A stretch of 64,000 nt of DNA, taken from Skeletonema tropicum (Eukaryota > Bacillariophyta > Thalassiosirophyceae > Thalassiosirales > Thalassiosiraceae). The first letter of the stretch is position 1, and each line of letters opens with the position of its first letter. Under the pieces are notes generated by a model. It was given only the letters and a program-made list of their open reading frames with translations. It did not search any database and was not told where the DNA came from. The stretch spans positions 5,022,001 to 5,086,000 of the forward strand of contig CM074127.1 in assembly GCA_037178625.1 (NCBI GenBank), in the 5' to 3' direction. A program made the translations under genes and the position numbers. Positions 21,291 through 32,776 of this stretch are shown piece by piece.

Positions 21291-24200
21291 TTCTCCCCCG
21301 AACTTGTGTGAACCAAAAACGAGCTGTCAAGACTGGAAAACCCATGGCAAGCCATCCGGATAAAAAACCAGTCTAACAGATAGAAACCAAAACCCAACTT
21401 GGGAAAAAAAGACCTCCAGGCAATGTCAATTTCGATCGAATCAAGGACGTAAGTTCTTTTGCGATATTAGAGCAACCAAATGTACTTTCCTTGACATCGG
21501 TTGTGTGTGCATAGGATTTGGCCAAGACGTCGTTGTTCAACGTTCAGTTTCCATTTCCAATTCGAATAATTTCTCTATACACACCCCCTGTACTCCTCAA
21601 TACTATGGGGTCTTTATCAATTGTTGTAGCGCTCACTAGACTAAACTAACTGAGGCTCGTTTTTGTATCGTACAGTTCCTTTCGTGTCAACTTCAGTCGC
21701 TTGAAGAAGAGACCTCCGTTGGAGTCTCTGCTTTCGGCAGATTTAAGACTTTAAAAACGGCTAGATCAAAGCCTACGAACCAAATCAGTATTTGGGATCG
21801 CGACGCTTCGAAGTTCTTTCGAGCGTTTGGAACTATCCACCAATTTCTTTCGGCAGCGGCCATCCTGGCGACCAGAGTATAACAAGTGTCTATCTTGGAC
21901 AACGCTTTACTGGCTTCGCAAGGCTGCGTTAAACGGTGTGGTACGAAGAGACCAGATTGTCTTCCGGCTGCATTCGGATTTGACGATCGAGCTGCATCAA
22001 CAGGTTCACAAGTGACTCTGTTTTTGCGGCAGTAGTACTGCGGTGGGTGCATTGTAATTGTAACAAGTACATATTGCACTCCGTCCAGAGAGGTTGTATC
22101 ATCTCTGTATTCTTGAATATCGTGACTTACGTGTTGGAAGAGTATCACTGGCTTCATGTGCATTCATCACTTCTGCCTAAAACGATTTAATCAAGAGTCT
22201 TGAAGAACAGGTAGAGAGTCCGCTTGAACTTCACTTGAAGTGTGAGAAGAGGAGTCACTCTATCTCGCGGATTCACCAACATCCCGTTCGAATCTTTGGT
22301 AGTGGGAAAGTCAACCACTTTGAACGAGCCGTGGAAGGTCGATCATAGTTTCACACATAATAATGGCAATTTGAATGTTGCAAAGGGGTAAGCGCATCCT
22401 GAGCTCCCTCCTCAGCCTTCTTTGGCACCTCTACCTCAATCGAATCTAATATCAGATCAGACGATAGGGCAACAACAACTGCATGCACAACTGCATAACT
22501 TCCTGATAAAATAAGCGTACTTGCATCAGTACCTGTCAGAACCTCGTTGACGTAAAGTGCGTTCTTACGATCCATCGGCCTAAGGCACAAAACGGTCGTG
22601 ATATACCAGATCCCCTAAGCAAGGTCTTGGATCTTGGATTGAAGAGCTGCCGGAATCACCACAGAGGTATCTCCTTTTGCATCGTTGCATAGGCTCTGCA
22701 TACATCATCTCTGTCGAAGATCATTAGAATATTTCTCGATCCCATTAGAATGTTGCGGCAGGTCCAGGAACATACGTAGCTAGCTTTGCTTCATCAACGT
22801 TTATATCAGAACACTATCTTCTACTTCCATGTCGTGTGTGACTATGCGCAGTCACAAGAGCTTACCATTTGTCTTCGTCATCTTTAGATCAGCCACTCAA
22901 AGAGCTGCTGTCTTCCCAAGTCTGCACTATAACAGCGCACTCCAATGAGCTGCTGTCGGTACCTCTTCCTTTGTAGGTGTGGCATGTGTCGTGAAGGATG
23001 ACGCTGTCAAACGCTGGTAATGTATGTACTACTTTCCTTTACGCTGAAGCATCACACCCTCGACCACTGAGGATCTCAACTGAGGCAGCGCAGCCTCGCT
23101 AGCACTAGCCCCGTCGCAGTCGTAATATCTTCCCCTTGCAATTAGTTTGAGGTTGATTTGATAAACATGAGTAGAGATTGTCTCCCGGAGGGTATGGCGG
23201 CCCTCGCCCTGTCTTTAGACCGGAAGAACTCCAGGCACAAATGCCGAGAGGAGGTGATAGCACATTACTCACCCGCACTCCGACACGCGCCCTTGAACTT
23301 CTTTTCGAAGTTCAAGCTTCATCACTTCATCTCCTGTTGTGCACCACGACAGATGCCAGTCGATGAGTGTCTTCAAGAATCGATACTCCCCCAAGCCTTG
23401 CGCTTGAATGAAGTAAGCTCAGCCAAAATGCCGATCAACTCTGAATTTGGAAACGCCTTAGACATGCATCTAGTCGCTGGCGATTGATCATGGGAACGCT
23501 TCCTTGTTTGGTCAGCATCCCTCCTCCCCGTACCATATTGACCGAATTTCGAGGAGGCCCCACATTTGCCACTAAAAGCAGCGGAGCAGATCTATTGGTA
23601 GTCTTGGTACAACACACAAGAACTAAGATGGCAACCACCATCGTCGAAAGAACAATTTCCAGATGGTGTATCCAAGTGTTAGTCACTTCCTGGGCATGGT
23701 AAGTGTCTTTTGCAGCATTTACTTGGAAGCCTCGAGAACTGCCTTGAGCACGCTTCTCTCTTATTTGATCATTATTACCTGCGTTGTGTACACCAAACAA
23801 CAGGTCGTTCCGATAGAGTTAAACACTTTCTCATCATGTATTACAACATTTCAGTAGAAGATGTCCGGGTGCAAGTGTAGCTCCCTCGATGGCCTGCTCT
23901 GTACTGAACCCTCCATGACGCAGGCTTGGCGAGCTCTGTCCCATCTGAGTATCCAATAATCAGGTCACCGAACTATGAACGAAATTTACCATCAGCCGAT
24001 GAATGTCTCAAGTGCATTGGAAGAAGGTGAACCTCCCGAAACACGGTGAGCAGTCGGCTACGGATCTCAGCCACTCTCGGACTGTAGGACGAGCATTGAG
24101 CAAGCAGCCAGCTTTCTCGCAAGTCCTCCACTAGTTGTCTTCAACAACAGCGGTTTAGAAGGACGATGTCTTGTAGTTATCATCTCGTTGTGCTGGTATG

Positions 24201-25829
24201 CGCCTGTTTGCGACCCTGCCTTGATTTCCGCATGTGCTTTTCCACTTGCTCGAGCAATCCTTGAACGTCCTCTCCTTCACGTGAGAAGTACATCCAGCAA
24301 GGATAGTTAAGTCGGATGCATCGAGGTGTGTGCAGGTTCCTTTTGAACACCGTAGGTAATCTGCAGCAGCATGGTTCCAACCACAATCATATTCGCCGAC
24401 GCGAGATTGCGTTGTGAAAGTAGTCTTCCTTTTCTAGGCATGACCACCGTATTAGTATTGATAGAGTAGTCTCTCCTACGAGACCCACCACTCCGGATAA
24501 TGTTTGAATTTGAGCTTGCGCAAGAGATTCCTTTCGACTGTCGCGTGTAAACAAGACAGAGAATCAAGGTACGAGATTCGGGACTCGGGACACTTGCCAT
24601 GGACACAAAGTACCAAGGAAGTCCCCTTCCCTTCAGACTAACATCTGAATTGCTCATTAGTATTTTGGAAGATCTCTTTGGTGGAAGAAACGGCACACCA
24701 AAGGATATAATCCGATATCTAGGAGAAGCAGAGTAGACAATCGTTACTCCCCCATGACCTTGTCTTCTGAAATATGTTAGGCATGATTGCCACGTTGGCC
24801 AACCACATTTAGAGAACATGGACAATCCATGGCTGCCACAGCGGCACAGACCATTTTGGTTTGGTAATTCCAGTTCAGATTGCTCTTGAATTGTTTCTCT
24901 CATTCCTCCTCCTCCCACAATGCAAGCAAGAGGCTGGTCATCCTAGATGCACCAGTGAATAAGGATGAATTTACGCTAAATAGTTCGTCGCTGGATAGAA
25001 ATGACTTGAACAGTACGCTGTGCGTAACTGAATAGACATGACCTTTCTTTGAACAGCACGCTGTGCGCAACTGAATAGACTTGATCTTTCTTTAACCAGG
25101 ACGTCGCTGCACATGTTGAATCAACAGGGACAAATAAAGGGACAAATAAACACGATTTGCTTTCACAGCAATATAATTTTTATTAATTAGGGTAGGTGGT
25201 TCAATTGCACGTTCGACTTCGCCCAGTGGGGTATAATCGTCTCGTCATCCTGAGGTACTCGCTTGAGCAAGGCGTAGACTACCTCGGCAACACTGTGTAA
25301 TAACCAACAATCCATCAAGGCTAAGCGGCTGCGACAATCACAATCTGTACAGAATGCGTCGACAAACATGCTCTCAATAGCTCCAGCTACATGCACTATC
25401 ATGCTGTAAAGATCAAAACTCTCCACACCTTCTCAGAGGTAGACAAGACAGTGCGTATTTTTCCAATTGCGACCAGCGTCTTATAAGGAATAAATACTTC
25501 TAAGTCTGCTAACTATATCCGCAAACTCTGTTGTTGTGAGGGTATCATCTCGCCTAACAGCAGATGACTCTCGATATGTGAGGGTTGGATGAGAGAACAC
25601 TTCTCCCCCCACACGTAATTCTAATCGTAGTCCATCGCTCAACAGCTGATGTCCTTTGGATTTAGATGACCGTAGTCTTTTTATTGGAATGAAATTCCTT
25701 ATTGTGATGAGCTGTGCCACGGTGCATTCTCGCCATGGGCACTTCCTCTACATGAGGAGAATCGAAATTCTTTTCTCACCTCCGATGCACTTCTGTCAAC
25801 GTCGAAACACACTTCTATCGCACGCCGTC
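21291..25829. other. gene-free region between LTR-like copies 1 and 2
   Basis: About 4.5 kb with only short open frames on both strands; none shows reverse transcriptase, integrase, protease or another family motif that I recognise. If copies 1 and 2 of the 266-bp repeat are paired LTRs, this plus the following 235 bp would be a 4.8-kb decayed interior, a size compatible with a copia-type element, but no motif supports that. A 49-bp direct repeat (GTGCGTAACTGAATAGAC and GTGCGCAACTGAATAGAC) occurs near 25019 and 25067. Confidence 0.45.
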
Positions 25830-26064
25830 ACATCTCCATGGTAGCACGAAACGCCGAGCGTTCATCGCACATCCATGTGTTGACGAAATGGATCTTCTAG
25901 AAGCCAATCGATTTTGTTGTACTAGCTCACGGTTCACAAACCCACCAATGTGGATATGCGCTGAATAATATTAATTTTTTCTTCTCAAAGGTCGATCTTT
26001 CCCAACCGATGAAGGATTCTTTTGCTTTGCACCCAGTAAACTGGATGGAAATATTTATAAATAA
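25830..26064. repeat. 235-bp module Y, copy 1
   Basis: This segment, from ACATCTCCATGGTAGCACG to the base before the LTR-like repeat, recurs at 31462-31696 with only a few substitutions, and in both places it is followed directly by the 266-bp repeat. It has no open frame worth calling. Confidence 0.85.
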
Positions 26065-26152
26065 TGTCACAAGCAAATAGGACCGGTATTGATTGTGCAA
26101 CTAGAGCCAGAAGAGACCACTAGGAACACGGATATCATGGTGACTAAGCTTA

Positions 26153-28469
26153 CAGCTGTTAGCAAATCTTGGCGGATAATCGCAGAATTTTTATTCCTAC
26201 GTACAAACGTACTGAAAGCCCCTTAACTGGGGAGCTACTCTACCTCCGTCTTTCTCAATTGCGAACAACAACCGGACCATGGTAAATAATGCCTCGTATG
26301 CCATATTCCACCAAGAGACATAAATGAACATTGTCCTATGTTTATTTCTTCTTTGCCGTCGCTTCCACCTTCGTATTCTCTCGTTTTACTCTGAGACTAA
26401 AGTTGAGCTTCTCTTCCTTCTTGAGCAAATCATTCTTGAAATCAAAGTCTTTTGCGTAGACAGTTTTCATAATGAAAGATTTGTCAAAGTCAATAGCAGC
26501 ACGATGACATTTCAAAACCTTCTTCAGCGTTTCAATTCTCTTGTGCGGAATGGGTGCATCCTCACTTGAATTACCTTCTGTCTCCTTGGTATTCTTTGCC
26601 TCAATCTCCAACATCTTATATGTCTCCATGTAACCTCTTGCCCTGGCACTGAACTTACGAATGAGATCCACAGTGAGAACCTCTCTTGAAATACACTTGT
26701 CGACCAATGCAAGGAAATCAGCAGTCGTTTTCTTTTGAGCTAATGGATGTCTTCGGTAGAGAGCTTTGGAGAACCCCCAAGAGTATTCGACACCCTCACC
26801 AGCGTATTCAGCATGATACTTTGTTGTAATCAAGGCTCTTACTCCCAAAGATTCACAAACATATTCGAGTTGGCTTTGTTCAGACAAAAAATCTGTGCAG
26901 TTTGCAAGCAAATGCCGGAGGGAAAGCTCAGGAACCAAGTTACCCTCATCATCATACTTCATCACTTGGTAGCTGCCCTTTCTGAAGGTTGCTATATCGA
27001 TCCAGCCACGTTCATACGCAATCTGCAGAAGTCCCTTACCCTTGCCCTCCCATCCATATATCATTTTGGTGGTAGGTGTTATTTTGATATCAATACTAGA
27101 CGCTTGCGCCATTTTTGCTAGCTCAGCATGTGTCATCTTCCATAACCTTATTTCTCCTTCCTTTTTCCCCCACTCGGTGTCCATCAGCTCCGATATCAGC
27201 TCTTTCTTCACCTTATGTCGCTCTTTCCTCTTGTCTTCTGGTATTTCAACCTCTCGGTCGTGCCGTTGTCTTTCACGTTCCTCTGCTGTCAGCCAAAATG
27301 GGCCGACATCTTCACTGGTGAAGTTCATCGTTTGTTCTTGACCGATAGTCACCATTGCTGGATTGGATGCATCGTAGTATGGCCCGACAAATCCCTCCTG
27401 CCGTTCAATTTTGGTGTTCCTAGCTTGCGATGGTGTCGAGTGCCAATTCTTGTTCATTTCCTTTGCATCAAGACCGTCAACACGCTTCTTTGCATGACCA
27501 CTGCTCGAATCAAAAAGAAAGACATATTCATACTCATCTCCGAGTATAACTTTTACGCAATCTATTATATCTTCCGTTTGCAGGATCGTGTGGTTCCCTG
27601 TCCAGTACCCGTTCTTCCCGTATGCAAACTTAAGAATCCCAGGTGACGATTCAAGTGGTTGCTTTTTTGTGTTACCATTTACGGCAATTGCCGCTGCCTT
27701 GTCGAAGTATTCTTGATTGGCTCTAGCAGCATTAATCTCCTTCAGATTGAACAGTGTTAAATCATTGAGCAGCCTTGCTCCGGCTTGTTGCAAGATCGCT
27801 GCCGATTATTAGTTGCACTGTAACTCTGTATATGTTCTATTTCTGTGCACAATAACTCTGCTGCGCGTATTGGTTCGTTGGGCACTTTCTCTCCCTTTCC
27901 AAAGTAGTAATAGTGCACCATCCGGCGTAATGACGAATTGAATGGACATGATGTTGTGAAATTTTTGTGGTATATCTTGTGTACATTGCTGCTGTTGAAA
28001 GGTCCGGCTGCCTTGTTCAGACGCTGCACGAGTTTGTTCCGTAAGGTATTGTCTTTATCTACATTCGTATAGTGTCTGTGCAATATCTCTACCAACGACT
28101 GGTCGCAAATCCACCTGCCGCGATAAGTGTCACTTTTACTGATGAGCCGTGTGAAAAGGTATTCAAAAAGTGTATTACCATCGTTCATGATTACAATCTT
28201 TAGTCAACCTAATTGGCTATTTTGGATCTAGACATGCAAGAGAGGTTAATTTATCCTTTTGGTTGAGTAAATATTCAACTTGTTGTGCGTAGTACGCTCC
28301 GGCATTTGGCCATGGTTGGCATCTTTTTGCGCGGAGTGGCTCTTGTTGAGGGGTGAGTTGGGAGAAATCGGCCCAATGGGTTTTTATAAGACTCACTACG
28401 TCATTTGTACCTAACATACGTAGGAATTCGAAACTTGAACGGCTATCCGAAAATCCGTGAAAACAGCTG
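26153..28469 (-). mobile_element. 2317-bp TIR DNA transposon, TA target site
   Basis: The insertion is delimited exactly by comparison with the uninterrupted 266-bp repeats. It starts CAGCTGTT and ends AACAGCTG, with dinucleotide TA on both sides (26151-26152 and 28470-28471) that is present once in the empty site. Beyond the perfect 8 bp, the two ends stay recognisably inverted for about 51-53 bp, to a shared ATTCCTACGTA block (26193-26203 and complement of 28417-28427). TA duplication and inverted ends fit the Tc1/mariner-IS630-type superfamily in a broad sense. A transposase-like gene lies on the minus strand. Confidence 0.85.
26342..28188 (-). pseudogene. DDE transposase-like gene, frame-disrupted
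   Basis: Two overlapping minus-strand frames: 28188-27757 (143 codons, starts MNDGNTLFEYLF) and 27793-26342 (about 483 codons, entered at a non-ATG codon). A frameshift or unrecognised intron separates them near 27800. The second frame has GKNGYWTGNH, then YVFLFDSSSGHAKKRVDGLDA, where D95 fits the second catalytic Asp, and later TTKYHAEYAGEGVEYSWGFSK, where E336 fits the catalytic Glu of the KFHxELNxIExxWG block of eukaryotic DDE transposases. The D-to-E spacing, about 240 residues, is far more than the 34 of classic Tc1/mariner. I could not find the first catalytic Asp, which should precede GKNGYW, so an internal deletion is likely and activity is doubtful. The C-terminus is Lys-rich. The element interior has no other gene. 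Confidence 0.65.
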
Positions 28470-28655
28470 TAAGAGCTAAAGAAGTGGGCTATTCCCAAAG
28501 GTGATGAAGGCAGGAGCACCAACGTGCGACGTCATCTTGTGTGAGAGGATCAATCACGGGTTCTCACCGTGGTTGCTATTTGACACGTGTGAACAGGAAG
28601 AATGACTGTCATAACGGTATTGGGATACCAGAAGAGAGTCATACAGAACCCTAAC

Positions 28656-28774
28656 AGGACTCGGGAATAAGGCGACGTCATTGTAATCGTAATCGTAATT
28701 GTAATGACCACATATTACCTAAAGAGGTCGATACATAAGTACCATACTATGCCTGTACTTACTGTACCACGGCA
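28656..28774. repeat. 119-bp module X, copy 1
   Basis: From AGGACTCGGGAATAAGGCG to ACTGTACCACGGCA, including a TAATCG/TAATTG microsatellite, this recurs at 31343-31461. Here it follows LTR-like copy 2 at a distance of 12 bp; at 31343 it precedes module Y. Confidence 0.85.
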
Positions 28775-31342
28775 TTGCTGCCCCATGGATCGAGCTCTGT
28801 TTTGACTATTCTGCTTGGCGTGTAGACGAACTACTTTTTTTAATGTGGAACCCATAACCACGAAACCTGCTCATGTCAGGGGGTGCGCCATTCTCTTTCT
28901 CTCTCTGTAATTCTCTCTATCTACTCTCTGCTTGCTGCTTTTCTCTAACGCTGCTGCTTCTACTATGATTCTATCTCAAGGTTGTTGCTCTAACTTTGCT
29001 TGTTGATTCACTTGTCGACCACACTTTCGGTCTATCGTTTGTAAAATGGATGTTTTGTAAAATGGAACTTGACTTCTAGATACCTGAAAAGATATTGAAT
29101 TGATTTTTGATAAATTGAAAATGCTCTGTACTTGTAGCTTGTTTGAACTGGAGTAGAGGAAAGTTCATCCTGCCCCCTCTCAGATCTGGAATAATTGTAT
29201 TTGTGCTTGGAAGGAAACTCATCATCGCTAGCAAACTTGGCCAGCGCCTCGTAAAGAAGTTAGAGCTTGAAGGACTGTTTTGACACTAGAAGGCCGGAAG
29301 ACGATGTAATCGCGTAAATCTTCTTGAGAACTTGAGCGCCAACTTTAGTCGTAGGCTGAGCGTTTCGCAATTGCTGTATTAGCATCCTTGAAGACATGAA
29401 GTTGTCGTCGTTTGAATATTGAGTGCCACATTGAAGTTGCGCATAAGAAATTTACCTGAAGCCGCTGAGCCGTTGTAATGAACTGAGTGTAAGGCTTGAA
29501 AATAAACTGTGAGTTGTCACTGGGTTTCGATAAATATTTTCCTTGAAAGTGCATGCAAAAAATTTTAATAATGTGATGCTTCGCTTGACTATACCGTTGT
29601 TTTCGGATTGCGTGCATACTGCAGGCATGAGAACCCAAATTGTAAATGTCTTGGTAACAGAATCCATTCCTAGAATGAGGTGGAAGCGACAATCGGCTGA
29701 AAAGGCTTGGAGCTGCTGTATTTCAATAACTGCATTTCTATCGAACTCGGAGAGACGGGATCATTTATTGTCAATTTTCCAATGGAGGCTAGTAGATCAG
29801 CTGATGTGCTGACATGCTTCTTGCGTTTTTGCACTTGATCAGCCTTGGTACCTTCGGGAATGATGGCTGATATTAGAACCAGCGTCTTGTAGCGCCTTGA
29901 AGTAACGAACAGAACCCTTGCCTTGAATAGGAGAACTTGTACAATAACCGTTGCAAGTGGGATGGATTTTTCATTGGTACCAGCAGTGAGTCTGGGCCTT
30001 CGATTATATTGATCGGTGTTGAAGATTGATAAAGATACTGATACTGCCCCAGTAATCGATTGGATGAGAAATTCTTTCGACTCTGCAATTTCAATAAGAT
30101 ACTCTTGATCCGCTTCAACAAGATACTCTTGATCCGCAACTGTAGCATAATTCATCTTGCCAAGTAGGAGCGTAAGTCTACGCAATGTCCGCTCTTGTAT
30201 GAAATTGAACTGGATTAAAGGACAGTTCATCCTGCCTCCTCTCCGCTCTCGGATAATTAAATATAACTCATTTCACTTTCAACAACTCTCCATAAATAAA
30301 TCCGCTGGATTCTCTCTGTGAGCCATTTCACTTGGCTTCGCAATGTGCACATCTTGTGCAATATTCAACTCTAATTCTTTTGGTAGTGCGATGCATGGAT
30401 CGCCTGTAGATAATCGTTTGAAAAGGAATAAAGACCTTTGGGTCATAACAATATTGTTAGTGATGCTCATGAAAAAGACCTTCTGGGTCATAAACTGTGG
30501 TGTTGCTTGTGAGATTCCAATTTGCTGGGTTAGTGTTAGTGTTAGCATTGCTCGTAAAAGGACCTTGTGGTCATAAAATCAAATGACGTGCTCATTTTGG
30601 CAGAGGTCACGGTTATGCGTTGAGCCAAGGGACGCCTGGATTTCACAACGATGTGGTTCACTCTGGATTGCCACAGGTGGTTTCCTCTGGATTGCCACAC
30701 CAGACTTAGCTGCTGGATTTCAAGTTGCGCCAACGGGACAGGTTGGTTTACACAACAGAGCGAATCGCTCGCGGATCCCTTGCGTCCGCACCAGATCTCT
30801 TGCTGGATTTTGAATATATAACTTGCAATTTGATGGGTGCCCCCGTGTTAGATAGTGCAATTTGATGGGTGCCCCCTTGTTAGATGTTTCTTTGTGAGGT
30901 GGTTAGATATTTCTTTGTGAGTATGTGAGTATGTAAGCATGTGAGCAAAATAATATTCTGAAGGCTGAAAGAGCCATTGACTATTACCATTCCTTGGAAG
31001 GCCGCTAAGCTAAGGAGGAGCCAATTTCTATCTGGACCTCAAGATGCTGTGGTGGAGACAGCTGACTGTAGATAAGGTTGAGTTACTGCTTGCCATAGAC
31101 GATGATTTTGAAGTCGGTTTCATTCTTCCTTTTTGTGACGGTAGAACGGTAGCTTTTGGGAGACTCGTTATTTGTCTTTTCTCTAACAGTGATCGAAGGA
31201 ACGATGTGTTTCGGTGCTGATAATTATCAATGACCAGGTTAGCTGAATTCAGTTCTAGGGAATATATATATAATCGATTGACAATATTAATAATTGTGAG
31301 TGTTACTACTACTGGACTTCTTCATGGTTGTTATCTTGATTG
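28775..31342. other. gene-poor spacer segment
   Basis: No convincing gene. The longest open frame, 30230-29670 on the minus strand (186 codons), has a repeated ADQEYL(V/I)E phrase caused by a 24-bp tandem duplication near 30085-30135, and no recognisable domain. Other short tandem duplications: GGATTGCCACA near 30665-30700 and a GTGCAATTTGATGGGTGCCC unit twice near 30830-30875. A pyrimidine-rich stretch lies at 28890-28960. Confidence 0.45.
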
Positions 31343-31962
31343 AGGACTCGGGAATAAGGCGACGTCATTGTAATCGTAATCGTAATTGTAATGACCACAT
31401 ATTACCTAAAGAGGTCGATACATAAGTACCATACTATGCCTGTACTTACTGTACCACGGCAACATCTCCATGGTAGCACGAAACGCCGAGCGTTCATCGC
31501 ACATCCATGTGTTGACGAAATGGATCTTCTAGAAGCCAATCGATTTTGTTGTACTAGCTCACGGTTCACAAACCCACCAATGTGGATATGCGCTGAATAA
31601 TATTAATTTTTTCTTCTCAAAGGTCGATCTCTCCCGACCGATGAAGGATTCTTTTGCTTTGCACCCAGTAAACTGGATGGAAATATTTATAAATAATGTC
31701 ACAAGCAAATAGGACCGGTATTGATTGTGCAACTAGAGCCAGAAGAGACCACTAGGAACACGGATATCATGGTGACTAAGCTTAAGAGCTAAAGAAGTGG
31801 GCTATTCCCAAAGGTGATGAAGGAGCACCAACGTGCGACGTCATCTTGTGTGAGAGGATCAATCACGGGTTCTCACCGTGGTTGCTATTTGACACGTGTG
31901 AACAGGAAGAATGACTGTCATAACGGTATTGGGATACCAGAAGAGAGTCATATCCTGTGACA
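31343..31962. mobile_element. X-Y-LTR mosaic, with LTR-like copy 3
   Basis: Modules X (31343-31461), Y (31462-31696) and a full 266-bp LTR-like repeat (31697-31962) are joined without gaps. In the first locus the order is Y-LTR-X. The exact X/Y junction and the altered order resemble an internally deleted element whose left and right interior ends were fused, but no LTR precedes X here. Confidence 0.75.
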
Positions 31963-32632
31963 ACATCTGACAAACATGAGACACATTATCTCAAGACTCA
32001 TTCCTACGACCGATGGAGACGAAAACGCCAATTCCCAATCATCCCGTCTCTCCATCTCTAGAGAGAGGCAGCAAATAATGTGCCAGAAGACACGCGACGG
32101 CGATGGACGCAACAACTTGAGAGAAGGCCCTGCTCGACTGCTCAAACTAAACTTGCCGTCTTCGTTCCTGCCCTGCTAGTGAAGGCCTTCCGTCAAGAGT
32201 TTTCTGCTTGGTCCGAGTTGCGGTGGATGTATAGACGCTGGCTGTGTAGCTTGCGATACGCCATGCGAAGAGAGTGCCTCTATATGAATTGCCAAGCACT
32301 GTTTTTAGAGATAGGAAACAAAACAAAGATTCATTAGAGGTACAAAATACAAAGATAGAGACATCAGACAAACAAAACAAAGATTTTTAAAAGTGTGGGT
32401 GGAGTGCTTTTCAACGAGATTGAACGGTAGTTTAGCGACGGATTTATGGTCTAGCAAACCCTAAAGGAACTGTGCCAATCTTTCCCTGAGGAGGACGGAC
32501 ACTCTGTTTAAGCCTCTCAGCACCTCCGAAGGCCGCCGTGACCAACCTTGGAAACCGACCGTTACTATCTCTCTCGGAACCCCAAATCGAGTACACCCGA
32601 AGGCGCAAAGAAAAGCTGGGCCAATTTAATTA
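31963..32632. other. intergenic, nothing specific
   Basis: About 670 bp with only short open frames on both strands and no recognisable domain. A CAAAACAAAGAT phrase is duplicated near 32320 and 32372. Confidence 0.45.
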
Positions 32633-32776
32633 ATCGCCGGCTAACCTCGGCGATGGGCCTTATTTGTATAGCACCGGCTTTGCCTCGGTGCTGGGACTGA
32701 GCCCTGGGCCAATTTGTATAGCACCGGCTTCCACGGTGCTGGGCCAACTTGTATAGCGCCGGCTTTCCTCGGCGCT
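32633..32776. other. array of four covarying hairpins
   Basis: Four successive hairpins with perfect 7-bp stems: 32633-32654 (ATCGCCG/CGGCGAT), 32670-32692 (AGCACCG/CGGTGCT), 32720-32740 (AGCACCG/CGGTGCT), 32755-32776 (AGCGCCG/CGGCGCT). Loops are 6-9 nt, mostly beginning GCT. Linkers share GGGCCAATTTGTAT-type sequence. Two stem positions change in a compensatory way (T-A versus G-C, and G-C versus A-T), so pairing is kept while sequence changes. This suggests a structured transcript or a protein-bound cruciform rather than a simple tandem repeat. No gene is nearby; the minus-strand open frame through it is a low-complexity shadow. Confidence 0.6.

Larger units (their letters stand above)
26065..28643. 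mobile_element. 266-bp LTR-like repeat, copy 2, interrupted
   Basis: 26065-26152 and 28472-28643 together make one copy of the 266-bp repeat, split by a 2.3-kb transposon at its AAGCTTA-AGAGCTA position. The last 8-10 bases of the repeat are replaced by other sequence after GAGAGTCATA, and the right half has a 4-bp insertion (GAAGGCAGGAG). Confidence 0.85.

Noticed and set aside
24307..24918. 203-codon minus-strand frame between LTR-like repeats
   Set aside because: Checked by eye for retrotransposon domains in several frames; none found, and composition looks random.
25190..25230. tRNA-like GGTTCAATTGC box
   Set aside because: No matching A box or cloverleaf could be built around it.
29670..30230. 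186-codon minus-strand frame in the spacer
   Set aside because: The repeated peptide comes from a local 24-bp duplication; no domain and no supporting signals.
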